Below are positions 9,159 through 18,437 of a stretch of 41,877 bases of DNA, in pieces. The position numbers and the translations under genes are program-made. The stretch spans positions 1 through 41,877 of the forward strand of contig JAIXWP010000081.1 in NCBI GenBank assembly GCA_027491215.1, in the 5' to 3' direction. This DNA is from Flavobacteriales bacterium (GTDB lineage: Bacteria; Bacteroidota; Bacteroidia; Flavobacteriales_D; Sanyastnellaceae). The notes beneath the pieces were generated by a model, which saw nothing but the letters and a program-made list of their open reading frames with translations, ran no database searches and was not told the DNA's origin. Position 1 is the first letter of the stretch, and each line of letters begins with the position of its first letter.

Positions 9159-11220
9159 ACTTCTTATATCCTTCGATTAGAATATTCAATATTTCTATTG
9201 CAGCTGAGGGGATCTTGGTGCCAGGTCCAAATATTCCCACACACCCAGAATCATAAAGGAAATCATAGTCTTGTTCAGGAATGACTCCTCCCGCAACAAC
9301 AAGAATATCTTCTCTGTTTACTTTCGATAATTCTGAGATTAATTCTGGAACCAAAGTTTTATGACCTGCAGCAAGTGAGGATGCACCAACAATGTGTACA
9401 TCATTTTCAATTGCTTGTTTAGCCACCTCTTCAGGAGTTTGGAATAATGGTCCAATATCCACATCAAAGCCCATGTCTGCAAAGCTTGTCGCAATTACTT
9501 TTGCTCCTCTATCATGTCCGTCTTGCCCCATTTTTGCGATCATAATTCTAGGGCGGCGGCCTGCAATACCTGCAAATTCGTCAGCCAATTGTCTGGCTTC
9601 TTTAAAGTCTTTGTCCATGCTTGATTCAGATGAATAAACGCCGCTTACGCTTCTAATTTGTGCTTTGTATCTTCCAAAAACTGATTCAAGAGCTGAAGAT
9701 ATTTCGCCGAGACTAGCTCTCTTTCTCGCAGCATCAATCGCCAATTCTAGTAGGTTACCACTCCCCGATTTTGCGGCTTCTGTGATTGCTTCTAATGCCT
9801 TCAGGGCAGCAGTTTCATCACGTTCACCTTTTAATTTTTGAAGACGTGTGATTTGTGAATCACGCACTGCAGAATTATCAACTTCAAGAATATCCATCTT
9901 GGTTTGATCATCCACCTCAAATAAATTAACACCAATAATTTTATCCTTTCCACTATCAATGCGGGCTTGTTTTCTTGCTGCTGCTTCTTCAATTCTCAAT
10001 TTTGGAAGTCCTGCTTCAATAGCTTTAGTCATTCCTCCCATCTCTTCTACTTCTTGAATCAACGCCCATGCCTTCGCTGCTATTTCTTCAGTAAGTTTTT
10101 CTACATACTTAGAACCTGCCCATGGATCAATAGCTTTTGTAGTGTGAGTTTCCTCTTGAATATAAATCTGGGTATTACGAGCAATCCGCGCGGAAAAGTC
10201 GGTTGGCAGTGCTATTGCCTCGTCCAATGCATTGGTGTGTAAACTCTGTGTGCCTCCGAAAGTAGCAGCCATCGCTTCAATACATGTTCGAGCTACGTTA
10301 TTGAAAGGATCTTGTTTTGTCAGGCTCCAACCACTTGTCTGACAATGTGTTCTGAGTGCCAGAGATTTAGAATTTTTTGGATTAAAGCTTTTTAGAAGCT
10401 TCGCCCATATCATCCGAGCTGCGCGCATCTTAGCGATTTCCTCAAAATGATTCATCCCGATCGCCCAGAAAAATGAAAGTCTAGGTGCAAACTCATCCAC
10501 GTTCATTCCAGCCTTGATACCTGCTCTAACGTATTCAAGCCCATCTGCTAGAGTATATGCAAGTTCTTGCTCAAGTGTTGCACCTGCTTCTTGCATATGA
10601 TATCCGCTAATGGATATGGGATTAAATTTGGGCATGTGCTTCGAAGTGTATTCGAAAATATCACTCACGATTTTCATACTTGGAGTTGGTGGATAGATAT
10701 AGGTATTTCTAACCATGAACTCCTTCAGAATATCATTTTGTATGGTTCCACTCAATTTATCTTGAGAAACCCCTTGTTCCTCAGCTGCAACAATGTAGAA
10801 TGCTAGAATGGGAATGACTGCTCCATTCATGGTCATCGATACTGACATCTCTCCCAATGGAATTTCATCAAAGAGAATTTTCATATCTAAGATGCTATCG
10901 ATCGCCACCCCTGCCTTTCCAACATCTCCTTTCACTCGCGGATGATCTGAATCGTAGCCTCTATGGGTTGCCAAATCAAATGCAACGCTAAGTCCTTTCT
11001 GACCTGCTGCAAGATTTCTCTTGTAGAAAGCATTTGATTCTTCAGCAGTACTGAATCCGGCATACTGACGAATAGTCCAAGGACGGATGCTATACATACT
11101 TGCGTAAGGCCCCCTTAGAAATGGTGCAATACCTGCATCAAAGTATTCGTGAGCAAATGCCGACTTGCTTTCGGATGCAGCGTTCGAGAGTGGCCTATTA
11201 GAAAAGTCTATTCTACTCAT
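9157..11220 (-). CDS. mutB: Methylmalonyl-CoA mutase, large (catalytic) subunit
   Basis: The 687-residue subunit interconverts (R)-methylmalonyl-CoA and succinyl-CoA using adenosylcobalamin. It links propionate, odd-chain fatty acids and branched amino acids to the TCA cycle. The N-terminal TIM barrel (to about 520) includes [20 protein letters not shown] and the conserved active-site stretch [18 protein letters not shown]. The C-terminal B12-binding domain has the DxHxxG motif DGHDRG with His569, the residue that coordinates cobalt in this family. It is slightly shorter than the usual ~715 residues because of a trimmed N-terminus. Its start overlaps the mutA stop by 4 nt (ATGA), so the subunits are translationally coupled. 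No epimerase or MeaB chaperone gene is in the window. Confidence 0.96.
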   Translation of the reverse strand: MSRIDFSNRPLSNAASESKSAFAHEYFDAGIAPFLRGPYASMYSIRPWTIRQYAGFSTAEESNAFYKRNLAAGQKGLSVAFDLATHRGYDSDHPRVKGDVGKAGVAIDSILDMKILFDEIPLGEMSVSMTMNGAVIPILAFYIVAAEEQGVSQDKLSGTIQNDILKEFMVRNTYIYPPTPSMKIVSDIFEYTSKHMPKFNPISISGYHMQEAGATLEQELAYTLADGLEYVRAGIKAGMNVDEFAPRLSFFWAIGMNHFEEIAKMRAARMIWAKLLKSFNPKNSKSLALRTHCQTSGWSLTKQDPFNNVARTCIEAMAATFGGTQSLHTNALDEAIALPTDFSARIARNTQIYIQEETHTTKAIDPWAGSKYVEKLTEEIAAKAWALIQEVEEMGGMTKAIEAGLPKLRIEEAAARKQARIDSGKDKIIGVNLFEVDDQTKMDILEVDNSAVRDSQITRLQKLKGERDETAALKALEAITEAAKSGSGNLLELAIDAARKRASLGEISSALESVFGRYKAQIRSVSGVYSSESSMDKDFKEARQLADEFAGIAGRRPRIMIAKMGQDGHDRGAKVIATSFADMGFDVDIGPLFQTPEEVAKQAIENDVHIVGASSLAAGHKTLVPELISELSKVNREDILVVAGGVIPEQDYDFLYDSGCVGIFGPGTKIPSAAIEILNILIEGYKK

Positions 11221-12557
11221 TTTTTATCCTCCATCTCTTTTTCAATGATAAAAGATAAACGCTCCTGCACTCCTTCGCTGAGTACCTTCGAATCAATTAT
11301 CTCCTTCTTATTGGGATATTTATTTACACCAAGAATTGGAATTTCTCCCGATTTGACTTTTTCGATTTGACTATTCCTAAACTCCATCATTTTTGAATTA
11401 AAGAGTTCCCAAGCCTGCGAAATTCCTCCATTGCTCTCTAATTCTTGAAAAAGTCCCCAAGCATTCGAGCATAAAGAATCGATCAGCTGCTCGATATAAT
11501 AAGCACCATCTGTAGCATTAGACAACTCTGATAAATAGCTTTCCTCTCTGAGAAGATGTAGAATATTGGATGCCCATCTATTGCTTTCAGAAGATGGATG
11601 ATTACTGAATTGATCAAAAGCGAGCGGGACAACAGTGTCAACGTCACCTACAATTGCGCTCATCGCTTGAGTTGTAGAACGTAGCATATTGTTATGTTGA
11701 TCGGCTGCTGCTTGAAGATAGAGACTGCCGAAACCGTCGATTTTAGTATTGACGCTACACTCATGTACCGGTTGGTAAGCGTTCACTACTTCACTCCATA
11801 AAAATCGGAAAGCCTTGTATTTGGCTATTTCTGGAAAATATGAAGAAGACGTTGCAAACTGAAATCTCACCATTGCTGATGCCTTATCGATGGTAGTGCT
11901 TGCTTCAGAAATAATTCGGTGAAGCGTTTCATTTCCCTCTGCTAGTGCGTACCCGAGAGACTGAATAATCGATCCCCCTTTATTATGAATCTTGTCTGCA
12001 TGCACAGTGAATACTTGCCACTTTCCTGAGAGTTCACCAAAAAACTGTTCTCGCTCTTTTATTTCATTCTTCGAAATTTTTTCGATGGAAGGGGAATCAA
12101 AACTTCCAGAGGTCTTTTCAATCTCATCTGTTTTATGTTTCAAAAACTCAATGAAAGTTCTAATCATTGAATTATCGACACCTTTACCTTTGAAATGAAT
12201 CGTGATATATTCAAGAAAAACACCTTCCAACAATACATCCCAAGATATCTTTTGAGATTGCTCGAATTGAATAAATAATGCATTCACTCCTAGATTCAGT
12301 GATGAAAGAATATGCTGGTTAGTTTCTTTTTCTGTTGTAAAAGAGATCACCTGACCTATCTCCCAGTCTTTTTGAATTCTTGAAACGCGAGGAAATTTTG
12401 AGTCATATGATTTGAGATAAGGAGGTGTTTTCCAACCGTCCTCAATTTCCCAATCCAAACTTTCATATGGTTTGTCTTTCAATTCTTTGACCACTTGGCC
12501 CTTCCAATCCTCAAATGTTGAGGGGGGAAACTCATTGAAATCTAATTTCGTTTTCAT
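11217..12557 (-). CDS. mutA: Methylmalonyl-CoA mutase, small (non-catalytic) subunit
   Basis: The 446-residue protein opens with [33 protein letters not shown], split here only by the field limit: [16 protein letters not shown] at the start and the WE.. region near residue 35 are typical of MutA. It is homologous to the MutB barrel but lacks the residues needed for catalysis and stabilises the heterodimer. It ends soon after the barrel ([12 protein letters not shown]) and has no B12-binding-like C-terminal domain, whereas actinobacterial MutA is around 620-640 residues. Short forms of this kind are, to my knowledge, common in Bacteroidota, so this is probably not a truncation. It is the first gene of the mutA-mutB operon. 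A -7 box sits only 5 nt before its ATG (see 12563-12570). csaA is divergent. Confidence 0.92.
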   Translation of the reverse strand: MKTKLDFNEFPPSTFEDWKGQVVKELKDKPYESLDWEIEDGWKTPPYLKSYDSKFPRVSRIQKDWEIGQVISFTTEKETNQHILSSLNLGVNALFIQFEQSQKISWDVLLEGVFLEYITIHFKGKGVDNSMIRTFIEFLKHKTDEIEKTSGSFDSPSIEKISKNEIKEREQFFGELSGKWQVFTVHADKIHNKGGSIIQSLGYALAEGNETLHRIISEASTTIDKASAMVRFQFATSSSYFPEIAKYKAFRFLWSEVVNAYQPVHECSVNTKIDGFGSLYLQAAADQHNNMLRSTTQAMSAIVGDVDTVVPLAFDQFSNHPSSESNRWASNILHLLREESYLSELSNATDGAYYIEQLIDSLCSNAWGLFQELESNGGISQAWELFNSKMMEFRNSQIEKVKSGEIPILGVNKYPNKKEIIDSKVLSEGVQERLSFIIEKEMEDKK

Positions 12558-12562
12558 CGCAT

Positions 12563-12570
12563 CAAACTTA
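12563..12570 (-). promoter_or_regulatory. -7 box abutting the mutA start (possible leaderless mRNA)
   Basis: The minus strand reads TAAGTTTG, an exact TAnnTTTG match, ending 5 nt before the ATG (12557). If used, transcription would start at about the A of the ATG. No -33 TTTG is present at the expected distance, which lowers confidence. Confidence 0.35.
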
Positions 12571-12610
12571 CAATTTTGTAACTTATTTTGATCCTAGAAA
12601 TATTAAGAAA

Positions 12611-12949
12611 ATGACACACTTATCATGGGAAGAATTTGAGCGGGTTGAAATGCGAGTTGGCACTGTAAAGTCTTGTGAAAACAATACAAGTTCGAAAAAG
12701 CCAGCATTTATGCTAACAATTGATTTTGGGTTGGAGTTAGGAGTTCTTAAATCGAGCGCTCAAATCACAAATCTATACAAGCCCGAAGAGGTCATAGGTT
12801 CTCAAGTCATCGCTGTAGTTAATTTTCCAAAGAAGCAAATAGGGAAAATGATGAGTGAATGTTTAGTGCTAGGATTGCAAGATGAAAATGGTGCAATTTC
12901 CCTCATACGTCCAGATCATCTCTTACCAAACGGGGGAAGAGTCTGTTGA
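12611..12949 (+). CDS. csaA: CsaA-family tRNA-binding protein / chaperone
   Basis: The 112-residue protein is a stand-alone OB-fold tRNA-binding domain of the EMAP-II/CsaA type. It has RVGTVKSCE near the start, then FGLELGVLKSSAQIT, the dimer-forming YKPEEVIGSQVIAVVNF and the end PNGGRVC, all closely matching B. subtilis CsaA (about 110 residues). CsaA is described as a small cytoplasmic homodimer that binds tRNA and has chaperone-like activity in protein export. Its exact role is not settled. The length is complete. It is divergent from mutA with 53 bp between starts and appears monocistronic. A TTATTTTG sequence at 12583-12590 is a one-mismatch -7 box. Confidence 0.88.
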   Translation: MTHLSWEEFERVEMRVGTVKSCENNTSSKKPAFMLTIDFGLELGVLKSSAQITNLYKPEEVIGSQVIAVVNFPKKQIGKMMSECLVLGLQDENGAISLIRPDHLLPNGGRVC

Positions 12950-13107
12950 AAAGCATGAATGAGATAAATTGAAAGATGAATATTATTCTCGGTAACATGA
13001 GTTGTAAAAACTGCTATTTAATGCATAAATAGTGACCAAAACCGCCTGAAATTATTAGTATTTCAAATAAAATTCTCTGTCGTTGAAATATTGCCATTCA
13101 GCTAATT

Positions 13108-13200
13108 TTTGTTGATTTCGGTTTATCAACATTCTATCTTTAACAAGAATCATTGTTAAACCTGCAAGGGAAACGGAGCCTCGACCGTTTTTAAGGATGG
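13108..13200 (+). promoter_or_regulatory. Dyad-rich promoter/leader of the STAS-phosphatase operon
   Basis: Three consecutive inverted repeats occur before the ATG at 13228. They are TGTTGAT/ATCAACA (13110-13116 with 13125-13131), TTTAACAA/TTGTTAAA (13139-13146 with 13153-13160) and AAACGG/CCGTTT (13171-13176 with 13185-13190, followed by TT). A possible promoter GTTG (13111-13114)-N20-TATCTTTA (13135-13142, one mismatch in -7) overlaps the first two, making these candidate operators. The third would then be a leader hairpin. The whole could instead be a structured 5' UTR transcribed from further upstream. The 12950-13107 part of this gap shows nothing more than an 18-codon open frame. Confidence 0.45.
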
Positions 13201-13227
13201 TGTTTTTAAACCCTAACTCCACCGCCT

Positions 13228-13632
13228 ATGTCTGTCCTTTACTACGAAAACGACTATGCTTGGATGTCAATCAACAATGACATTCTTTCGATTTATGTCA
13301 AACAAGGCTTCGTTTTGGACGAAAAGGAGATTGATATGATCCTTACCGATGCGAACCGCCTTCTAGATGAAAAACCTTATTTCACGGTCTTTGATATGTC
13401 CAATATCAAAGAAGTTAGTCCAGCAGCACGACGTTTCTATTTCGATCACATAAGCAATAAAAACAAATTAGCAGAAGCTTTGATTGTGAATTCGCTAACC
13501 ATGAAGATGTTTGCGACATTCTATATACAATTCTATAAGCCGTCGGTTCCGACAAAGCTTTTTAATACCATCCTTCAAGCAGAAACTTGGATAAAAAATG
13601 TAAAGTCCGCAGAAACCACTAATATAGCTTAG
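13228..13632 (+). CDS. Small STAS/SpoIIAA-like domain protein
   Basis: The 134-residue soluble protein has no signal peptide. Its pattern is a beta-rich N-terminus (WMSINNDILSIYVKQGFVLD), a central VFDMSNIKEVSPAARRFYFD, then ALIVNSLTMKMFATFYIQFYKP and a C-terminal helix ending in ETWIKNV. This resembles the STAS/SEC14-related SpoIIAA-like proteins that are widespread in Bacteroidota. In that fold the loop before the ARRFYF helix corresponds to the phosphorylation-site region of anti-sigma antagonists; here it contains Ser (VSPAARR). It is separated by only 2 nt from the downstream PP2C-type phosphatase gene. The pair therefore looks like a partner-switching module, with this protein as the likely regulator or substrate. 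That functional link is inference. No cognate kinase is visible. Confidence 0.6.
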   Translation: MSVLYYENDYAWMSINNDILSIYVKQGFVLDEKEIDMILTDANRLLDEKPYFTVFDMSNIKEVSPAARRFYFDHISNKNKLAEALIVNSLTMKMFATFYIQFYKPSVPTKLFNTILQAETWIKNVKSAETTNIA

Positions 13633-13634
13633 CT

Positions 13635-16100
13635 ATGGCACATTCTCCCCTAGCAATTTCCGAAATATCAAAATTGCTCATGAGCGATTTTGCGGGATTC
13701 TATCTCGTTTCAGATTGGAGATCTGAATTGAGAAAGAACGGAATCATTTCAAAAATCTATGAGCTGCTCAAAACAGAGTCAAGAAAAAAATTCATAGAGT
13801 TCTTGAGCCAGGGTGAGGACGATATTAAAATCGCTCATCACGAGAATTTATTTCATTACACAAAAGGCTTTCAGAACACGGGGCACTTTAGAATTTCACT
13901 AATAAATGGTCGCGCTGCAGGTATTACTGGATTGGTTTTGTTTATTCAAAATGTAACGGAAGAGTTTCAGGCTTTTGAAAATTTACAAAAAATCAACAGT
14001 AGACTTTCCAATTTCTTCGAGTATTGCCCGCATGGCTTCGCAATAGCTGTAAATGGTCGAATGAGTTTTATGAATAAAAAACTCATTGAACTCACTGGAT
14101 TTTCAAATTATACACAAGGAAGAAATTTTGAAGATGTTTTCCCTTTGCTTGAAGCACAGAGCGAAAGCACATGGCGACGAAAGCGCAACATCACCCAACA
14201 CACTACCATTCAGCACAGAGATGGTCATTCGATGGTAGTAGATTCAATTGGTCACCTAAGTAATGAGAAAGGACAACAGATCAAATTAGTATGCGTTGGT
14301 GAAACAAATAGCGGCAGTAAAGTTGAAAACAACTTGCTTCGATATCTCGTTAGCTTCAAGCAAATCGCAGATAGCATTCCTGATGTGCTTTTCCAAATTC
14401 GTTTTACTATTGCTGGACATATTGAGTTTGCATACTTCTCAGGAAATACGACGAGTGTTTTAGGTTTTGCAATAGATATCCTTCAAGACAATCCTTCTCT
14501 TCTGTTATCCTATATAAAACTTGATGATATCAATAGAATGAGTGCAAGCTTTAAGAATAGTTTTCAAAGCGGCACTACTTGGGAAGATGAATGTGCTATA
14601 GAAGAATCATTGCATTCAGAAAAATGGATAAGTGTGCGAGCATCTATTATTCGAGATCACGATGCTTTTGAAGTTTCAGGGATCATCAATAACATCTCTG
14701 AGGAAAAAAAGAAGCAAAAACAAGAAGCCAATATTCGAAAGTTTTTGCTAGACATTCATAGTAACGACGCTGTTCAAAGTGGCGATATTGAAGGGACGTA
14801 TGAACTATTATCTAAGGCTATTCACGAAAGTCTTCGAAGTGACTATGTTTCATTTTGGTTTTTTGATGACCAACATGAAAGCATGTGTTGCGACTATTCC
14901 AAGTTTAGTAGTGAAAACTTTGTATTGAAGGGCCAAGTGATTACGTCAGAGTTTTATCCATTCGAGTGGAATGAACTAAAAAATACCGGAACACATTTTT
15001 ACAATGTTTTTTCCGAAACATCAACACGCACAAATATTTTTCAAAAGACAAATCTATTTGCCGCAATTATCCACAACGGACAGATGTCGGGTGTATTACA
15101 AATCACGTGGGATCGAATGGAAAGACAACTCAACTCGTCTGAAATTCAATTTGTAAGAAACTTAACAGAAATAATTTCTTACAGCAGAAGTGTTGGTGAA
15201 AAGAGAATATTTGAAAATGAACTAGTCTATTTAAATAACCATTTGAGTCAGTTGGTTCAAAGAAGAACAGAAGAAGTCTCGAGAAAACGATCACTTCTTG
15301 AGCAAAAAAATACAGAGATCACGAGCTCTATTCGATATGCTAAGCATATCCAAGCATCTCTTCTTCCAAGTCAAGATTTTTTTGAATCTGTATTTCACGA
15401 ATCATTTGTTATTTATGAGCCAAAGGATATCGTTGCTGGAGACTTTTACTGGATTGATGAAATTAATTCACAACAAAATGAAGAGATAAAAATCATTGCA
15501 TGTTGCGACTGTACTGGTCATGGCGTACCTGGAGCAATGATGAGCATGTTAGGGTCTTCTGCGCTTTCTCGCGCGGTCCATCAAAACAACCTTTCAGATC
15601 CAAGCGAAATATTGTTACAAGTAAATAACATCCTAAGAGAAAACACTAAAAAAGGGAAGCACGAAATCTTTGATGGCATGGATGCCAGTATTTGCACACT
15701 GCAATATTTAGATCAAGATAAAAGAACAGCTAAAATTCAGTTCGCAGGTGCGAATGCAGCAATTTGGCTTTTCAGAAAAAATGATAGTGGTTATGAATTG
15801 GAAATTTTCAAAGGCGATAAGTTTATGATTGGTGCTTGTCAAAACAATCAATCCTTCACCCAACAGACCATCAATGCTTCATCTGGCGATATGGTATACA
15901 TGTTTACTGATGGAATGGCCGATCAATTTGGGGGGCCTTTCGGAAAAAAACTAAAATATCGCAGAATGAGAGAAATGATTCACGAAGTGATTCATCTACC
16001 TTTATCCATGCAAAAAAGATGTATTGAGTCTGCATTCAATCACTGGAAAGGCCAAACAGATCAGGTTGACGACGTCATGTTAATTGGTTGGAAAGTATGA
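13635..16100 (+). CDS. PAS-GAF sensor protein with SpoIIE-type (PP2C) phosphatase output
   Basis: The protein has 821 residues with no transmembrane segment or signal peptide. The N-terminal region looks like three PAS-like domains: one ending at LVLFIQNVTEE (about 20-120), one from about 128 (FFEYCPHGFAIAVNGRMSF), and one from about 239 (IPDVLFQIRF...VLGF). A GAF-like domain spans about 370-530, followed by a coiled coil at about 535-580. The PP2C/SpoIIE phosphatase domain runs from about 585. Metal-binding aspartates are conserved: Asp603 in AGDFYW, Asp625 in DCTGHGVPGAMMS, Asp759 in TDGMADQFG, and Asp812/Asp813 near the C-terminus (QVDDVMLIGW). It should be a cytoplasmic metal-dependent Ser/Thr phosphatase controlled by the sensory domains. 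The STAS-like protein encoded 2 nt upstream is the likely substrate (inference). The ligand sensed is unknown. Confidence 0.85.
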   Translation: MAHSPLAISEISKLLMSDFAGFYLVSDWRSELRKNGIISKIYELLKTESRKKFIEFLSQGEDDIKIAHHENLFHYTKGFQNTGHFRISLINGRAAGITGLVLFIQNVTEEFQAFENLQKINSRLSNFFEYCPHGFAIAVNGRMSFMNKKLIELTGFSNYTQGRNFEDVFPLLEAQSESTWRRKRNITQHTTIQHRDGHSMVVDSIGHLSNEKGQQIKLVCVGETNSGSKVENNLLRYLVSFKQIADSIPDVLFQIRFTIAGHIEFAYFSGNTTSVLGFAIDILQDNPSLLLSYIKLDDINRMSASFKNSFQSGTTWEDECAIEESLHSEKWISVRASIIRDHDAFEVSGIINNISEEKKKQKQEANIRKFLLDIHSNDAVQSGDIEGTYELLSKAIHESLRSDYVSFWFFDDQHESMCCDYSKFSSENFVLKGQVITSEFYPFEWNELKNTGTHFYNVFSETSTRTNIFQKTNLFAAIIHNGQMSGVLQITWDRMERQLNSSEIQFVRNLTEIISYSRSVGEKRIFENELVYLNNHLSQLVQRRTEEVSRKRSLLEQKNTEITSSIRYAKHIQASLLPSQDFFESVFHESFVIYEPKDIVAGDFYWIDEINSQQNEEIKIIACCDCTGHGVPGAMMSMLGSSALSRAVHQNNLSDPSEILLQVNNILRENTKKGKHEIFDGMDASICTLQYLDQDKRTAKIQFAGANAAIWLFRKNDSGYELEIFKGDKFMIGACQNNQSFTQQTINASSGDMVYMFTDGMADQFGGPFGKKLKYRRMREMIHEVIHLPLSMQKRCIESAFNHWKGQTDQVDDVMLIGWKV

Positions 16101-16131
16101 TTTGAAAGTGTACAAAATACACTTATGTTTG
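16101..16131 (+). promoter_or_regulatory. Consensus promoter of the amylase operon with a dyad in the spacer
   Basis: TTTG (16101-16104), a 19-bp spacer and TATGTTTG (16124-16131) match the Bacteroidota consensus at every fixed base. The spacer holds AAGTGTA (16106-16112), CAAAA and TACACTT (16118-16124), a perfect 7-bp dyad centred between the two promoter elements, where a repressor or a MerR-like activator would bind. The predicted start is about 16137, 8 nt before the ATG at 16145. Confidence 0.65.
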
Positions 16132-16144
16132 TGTTTTATAACCA

Positions 16145-17554
16145 ATGCAAATGAAAACATTTACTCTAATCTTTACCGCGGCAGTCATTGCTTTGCAGTC
16201 GTGCGGAATGAAAACGGCACCAGATAGTACAGCCACAGCAAACCTTGTTGGACATTCCGAAACAAAGGTATTGCGTCACCCAGAGTGGGCAGCAAATGCT
16301 ACGATCTATGAAGTCAATATTCGTCAGCATACCCCAGAAGGAACATTTGCAGCGTTTGAACGCGACCTGCCAAGATTGGATAGCATGGGTGTAGACATTT
16401 TATGGCTTATGCCAATTCATCCAATTGGAGAATTAAATAGAAAAGGAAGCCGTGGAAGCTATTACAGCGTTCGGGACTATAAAGGAGTAAACCCAGAGTT
16501 TGGTAATATCGAGGATTTCAAACGCTTAGTTAGAAATGCACATGCCCGAGGAATGAAAGTTATTATTGATTGGGTTGCCAATCACACTTCATTTGATGCA
16601 GTATGGACTCAGCAGCACATTGATTGGTATACATTAGATACAGCTGGCAAACCGATACCTCCTGTTGCCGATTGGAGTGATGTTGCTGATCTCAATTATG
16701 ACAAGCCAGAAATGCGTCGGGCCATGATTGATGCAATGAAATACTGGGTGAATGATTGCGATATTGATGGATTCAGATGTGATGTTGCAATGATGGTACC
16801 TACTGATTTCTGGGATGATACTAGATCTGCATTAGACAGTATCAAGCCCGTATTCATGCTTGCTGAGGCTGAAATGAAAGAACATCACTTGAAGGCATTT
16901 GACATGAGTTACTCTTGGGAGTTTAACGGACTCATGAATGATATTGCAGCCAAGAAGAAGTCGCTTAACGATATTGATACCTATCTAGCAAAACAAGATA
17001 CTGCGTTTCCTAAAAATGCTTATCGCATGACATTTACCACCAACCATGATGAAAATACATGGAATGGAACTGGCAACGAGCGTTTAGGAAAAGCCCGCCA
17101 AGTTTTTGATGTGTTGGCTTTCACTTTAACAGGTATGCCATTGGTATATTCGGGACAGGAAGGCGGAGAGCAATATGCCGATGGAAAGCCTCATAGATAC
17201 AGATTCTTTGATAAAGATACCATCAATTGGAATGGTTATAAATTCCAAGATTTCTATGGCAAACTTCTAAACGCTCATAAAAATAACAAGGCATTATGGA
17301 ATGGTGAGCACGGTGGAAAAGCTAAAAGAATCAAGACTTCAAATGATGATATAATTTATGCATTTTCTCGTAAAGTAGATAATAATGAAGTGGTGGTTTT
17401 ATTAAACTTTAGTGATAAGCCACAAAAAATCGACTTTGTAGAAGATCTCCCATCTGGTGATTTCTTGAGTATTTTCAATAATCAAACATTCAGTATTTAT
17501 TCAAGAGGAGATGTTAAGCTCCCTGCTTACGGCTACCAGGTGTTCGTTAAGTAA
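16145..17554 (+). CDS. GH13 alpha-amylase-family lipoprotein
   Basis: The 469-residue protein has a lipoprotein signal (lipobox LQSC), so it is probably a periplasmic or surface-anchored glycosidase. The GH13 barrel shows the four conserved regions. These are IDWVANHTS (region I), DGFRCDVAMMVP with nucleophile Asp213 (region II), FMLAEAEM with acid/base Glu241 (region III), and TNHDEN with Asp302 (region IV). GH13 enzymes of this compact form act on alpha-1,4-linked glucans or maltooligosaccharides. A short C-terminal beta domain (VVVLLNFSDKPQKIDF onward) is typical of the family. The ATG at 16151 is an alternative start. It is followed by prmC after 10 nt and then a second GH13 gene, all on the same strand and apparently from the promoter at 16101-16131. 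Exact specificity is not determinable. Confidence 0.9.
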   Translation: MQMKTFTLIFTAAVIALQSCGMKTAPDSTATANLVGHSETKVLRHPEWAANATIYEVNIRQHTPEGTFAAFERDLPRLDSMGVDILWLMPIHPIGELNRKGSRGSYYSVRDYKGVNPEFGNIEDFKRLVRNAHARGMKVIIDWVANHTSFDAVWTQQHIDWYTLDTAGKPIPPVADWSDVADLNYDKPEMRRAMIDAMKYWVNDCDIDGFRCDVAMMVPTDFWDDTRSALDSIKPVFMLAEAEMKEHHLKAFDMSYSWEFNGLMNDIAAKKKSLNDIDTYLAKQDTAFPKNAYRMTFTTNHDENTWNGTGNERLGKARQVFDVLAFTLTGMPLVYSGQEGGEQYADGKPHRYRFFDKDTINWNGYKFQDFYGKLLNAHKNNKALWNGEHGGKAKRIKTSNDDIIYAFSRKVDNNEVVVLLNFSDKPQKIDFVEDLPSGDFLSIFNNQTFSIYSRGDVKLPAYGYQVFVK

Positions 17555-17564
17555 TTAGTGAAAT

Positions 17565-18437
17565 ATGAATGATATTCTCAGGGACAATCTTGTATCTACT
17601 TTTCTTGATTATTTAGAACAAGAATTGTCATCCATTTACGATGTGCGCGAAAGTCAGCAAACCATTCAATGGTTATTTCATGACCTCAAAAATTGGAACA
17701 GAGCTGATCTTATTATGAATAAATCAGCTCGTCTTTCAGAGTCCGAGATTCTGACTTTACACTTCAATTTGAAAAGACTGAAGCTAGGCGAGCCTATTCA
17801 ATATGTCGTTGGAAAAGTTGATTTTTTTGGATTACAACTTAGAGTCAATCCATCTGTTCTGATCCCGAGACCAGAAACAGAAGAGCTTGTTAAGCTTATT
17901 ATCACTGAGAACAACCTACCAGATACTTCAATATTAGATATAGGAACAGGAAGTGGGTGTATTCCTATAGCTTTGAAAAAACTACGCCCTCAATGGAAAG
18001 TATGTGCCTTGGATGTTTCTGTTAACACCTTAAACACAGCAGAACAAAATGCCAGATTGAATGATGTTAGTATTCAATTTGAAAAATGTGACATCCTTCA
18101 CTCCTATCCTCATCATGGCCCTTTTGATATCATCGTGTCTAATCCACCCTATGTTCTTGATTCTGACAAATCTGAAATGACAGATCAAGTCCTTAATCAC
18201 GAGCCACATCAGGCACTTTTCGTGCCTGACAATGACCCCTTTTTATTTTATAGAAGAATATTAGAAATTATGCCTGAGGTACTTAAACCTGAAGGGAAAG
18301 TTTACTTCGAAATTCATGAGTCAAAAGGAAAGGAAATGAAACAACTCTTGGAGAAGTTCCCAGTAAAAAATATTCATCTTCATCAGGATATGCAAGGCAA
18401 AGACCGCATGCTATCTATTCAATACAACCCAAATTAA
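17565..18437 (+). CDS. prmC: Release factor glutamine N5-methyltransferase
   Basis: The 290-residue cytoplasmic enzyme uses S-adenosylmethionine to methylate the glutamine of the GGQ motif in release factors RF1 and RF2, which improves translation termination. The SAM-binding motif DIGTGSGCIP includes Gly127-Gly131, and the signature NPPY at 193-196 (SNPPYVLD) contacts the substrate glutamine. An N-terminal helical domain (about 1-90) and the segment VLIPRPETEEL are typical of PrmC. Length is normal. The gene lies between two amylase genes: 10 nt after the first, and its stop overlaps the ATG of the second (TAATG), so it is translated with them. This coupling of a housekeeping gene to secreted amylases is probably positional and not functional. 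Confidence 0.95.
   Translation: MNDILRDNLVSTFLDYLEQELSSIYDVRESQQTIQWLFHDLKNWNRADLIMNKSARLSESEILTLHFNLKRLKLGEPIQYVVGKVDFFGLQLRVNPSVLIPRPETEELVKLIITENNLPDTSILDIGTGSGCIPIALKKLRPQWKVCALDVSVNTLNTAEQNARLNDVSIQFEKCDILHSYPHHGPFDIIVSNPPYVLDSDKSEMTDQVLNHEPHQALFVPDNDPFLFYRRILEIMPEVLKPEGKVYFEIHESKGKEMKQLLEKFPVKNIHLHQDMQGKDRMLSIQYNPN

Noticed and set aside
10567-10806. Open frames opposite mutB, gyrA, clpC and other genes.
   Set aside because: They are antisense shadows of well-supported conserved genes and show no protein-family features.
12976-13032. An 18-codon open frame with a CxxC pattern (SCKNC) in the gap after csaA.
   Set aside because: Too short, no promoter or ribosome-binding support, and no way to test conservation here.
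13191-13227. GGATGGTGTT near the start of the STAS-like gene resembles the conserved part of fluoride riboswitches.
   Set aside because: The flanking bases cannot form the expected first helix, the downstream pseudoknot segment is missing, and the genes are not fluoride exporters.
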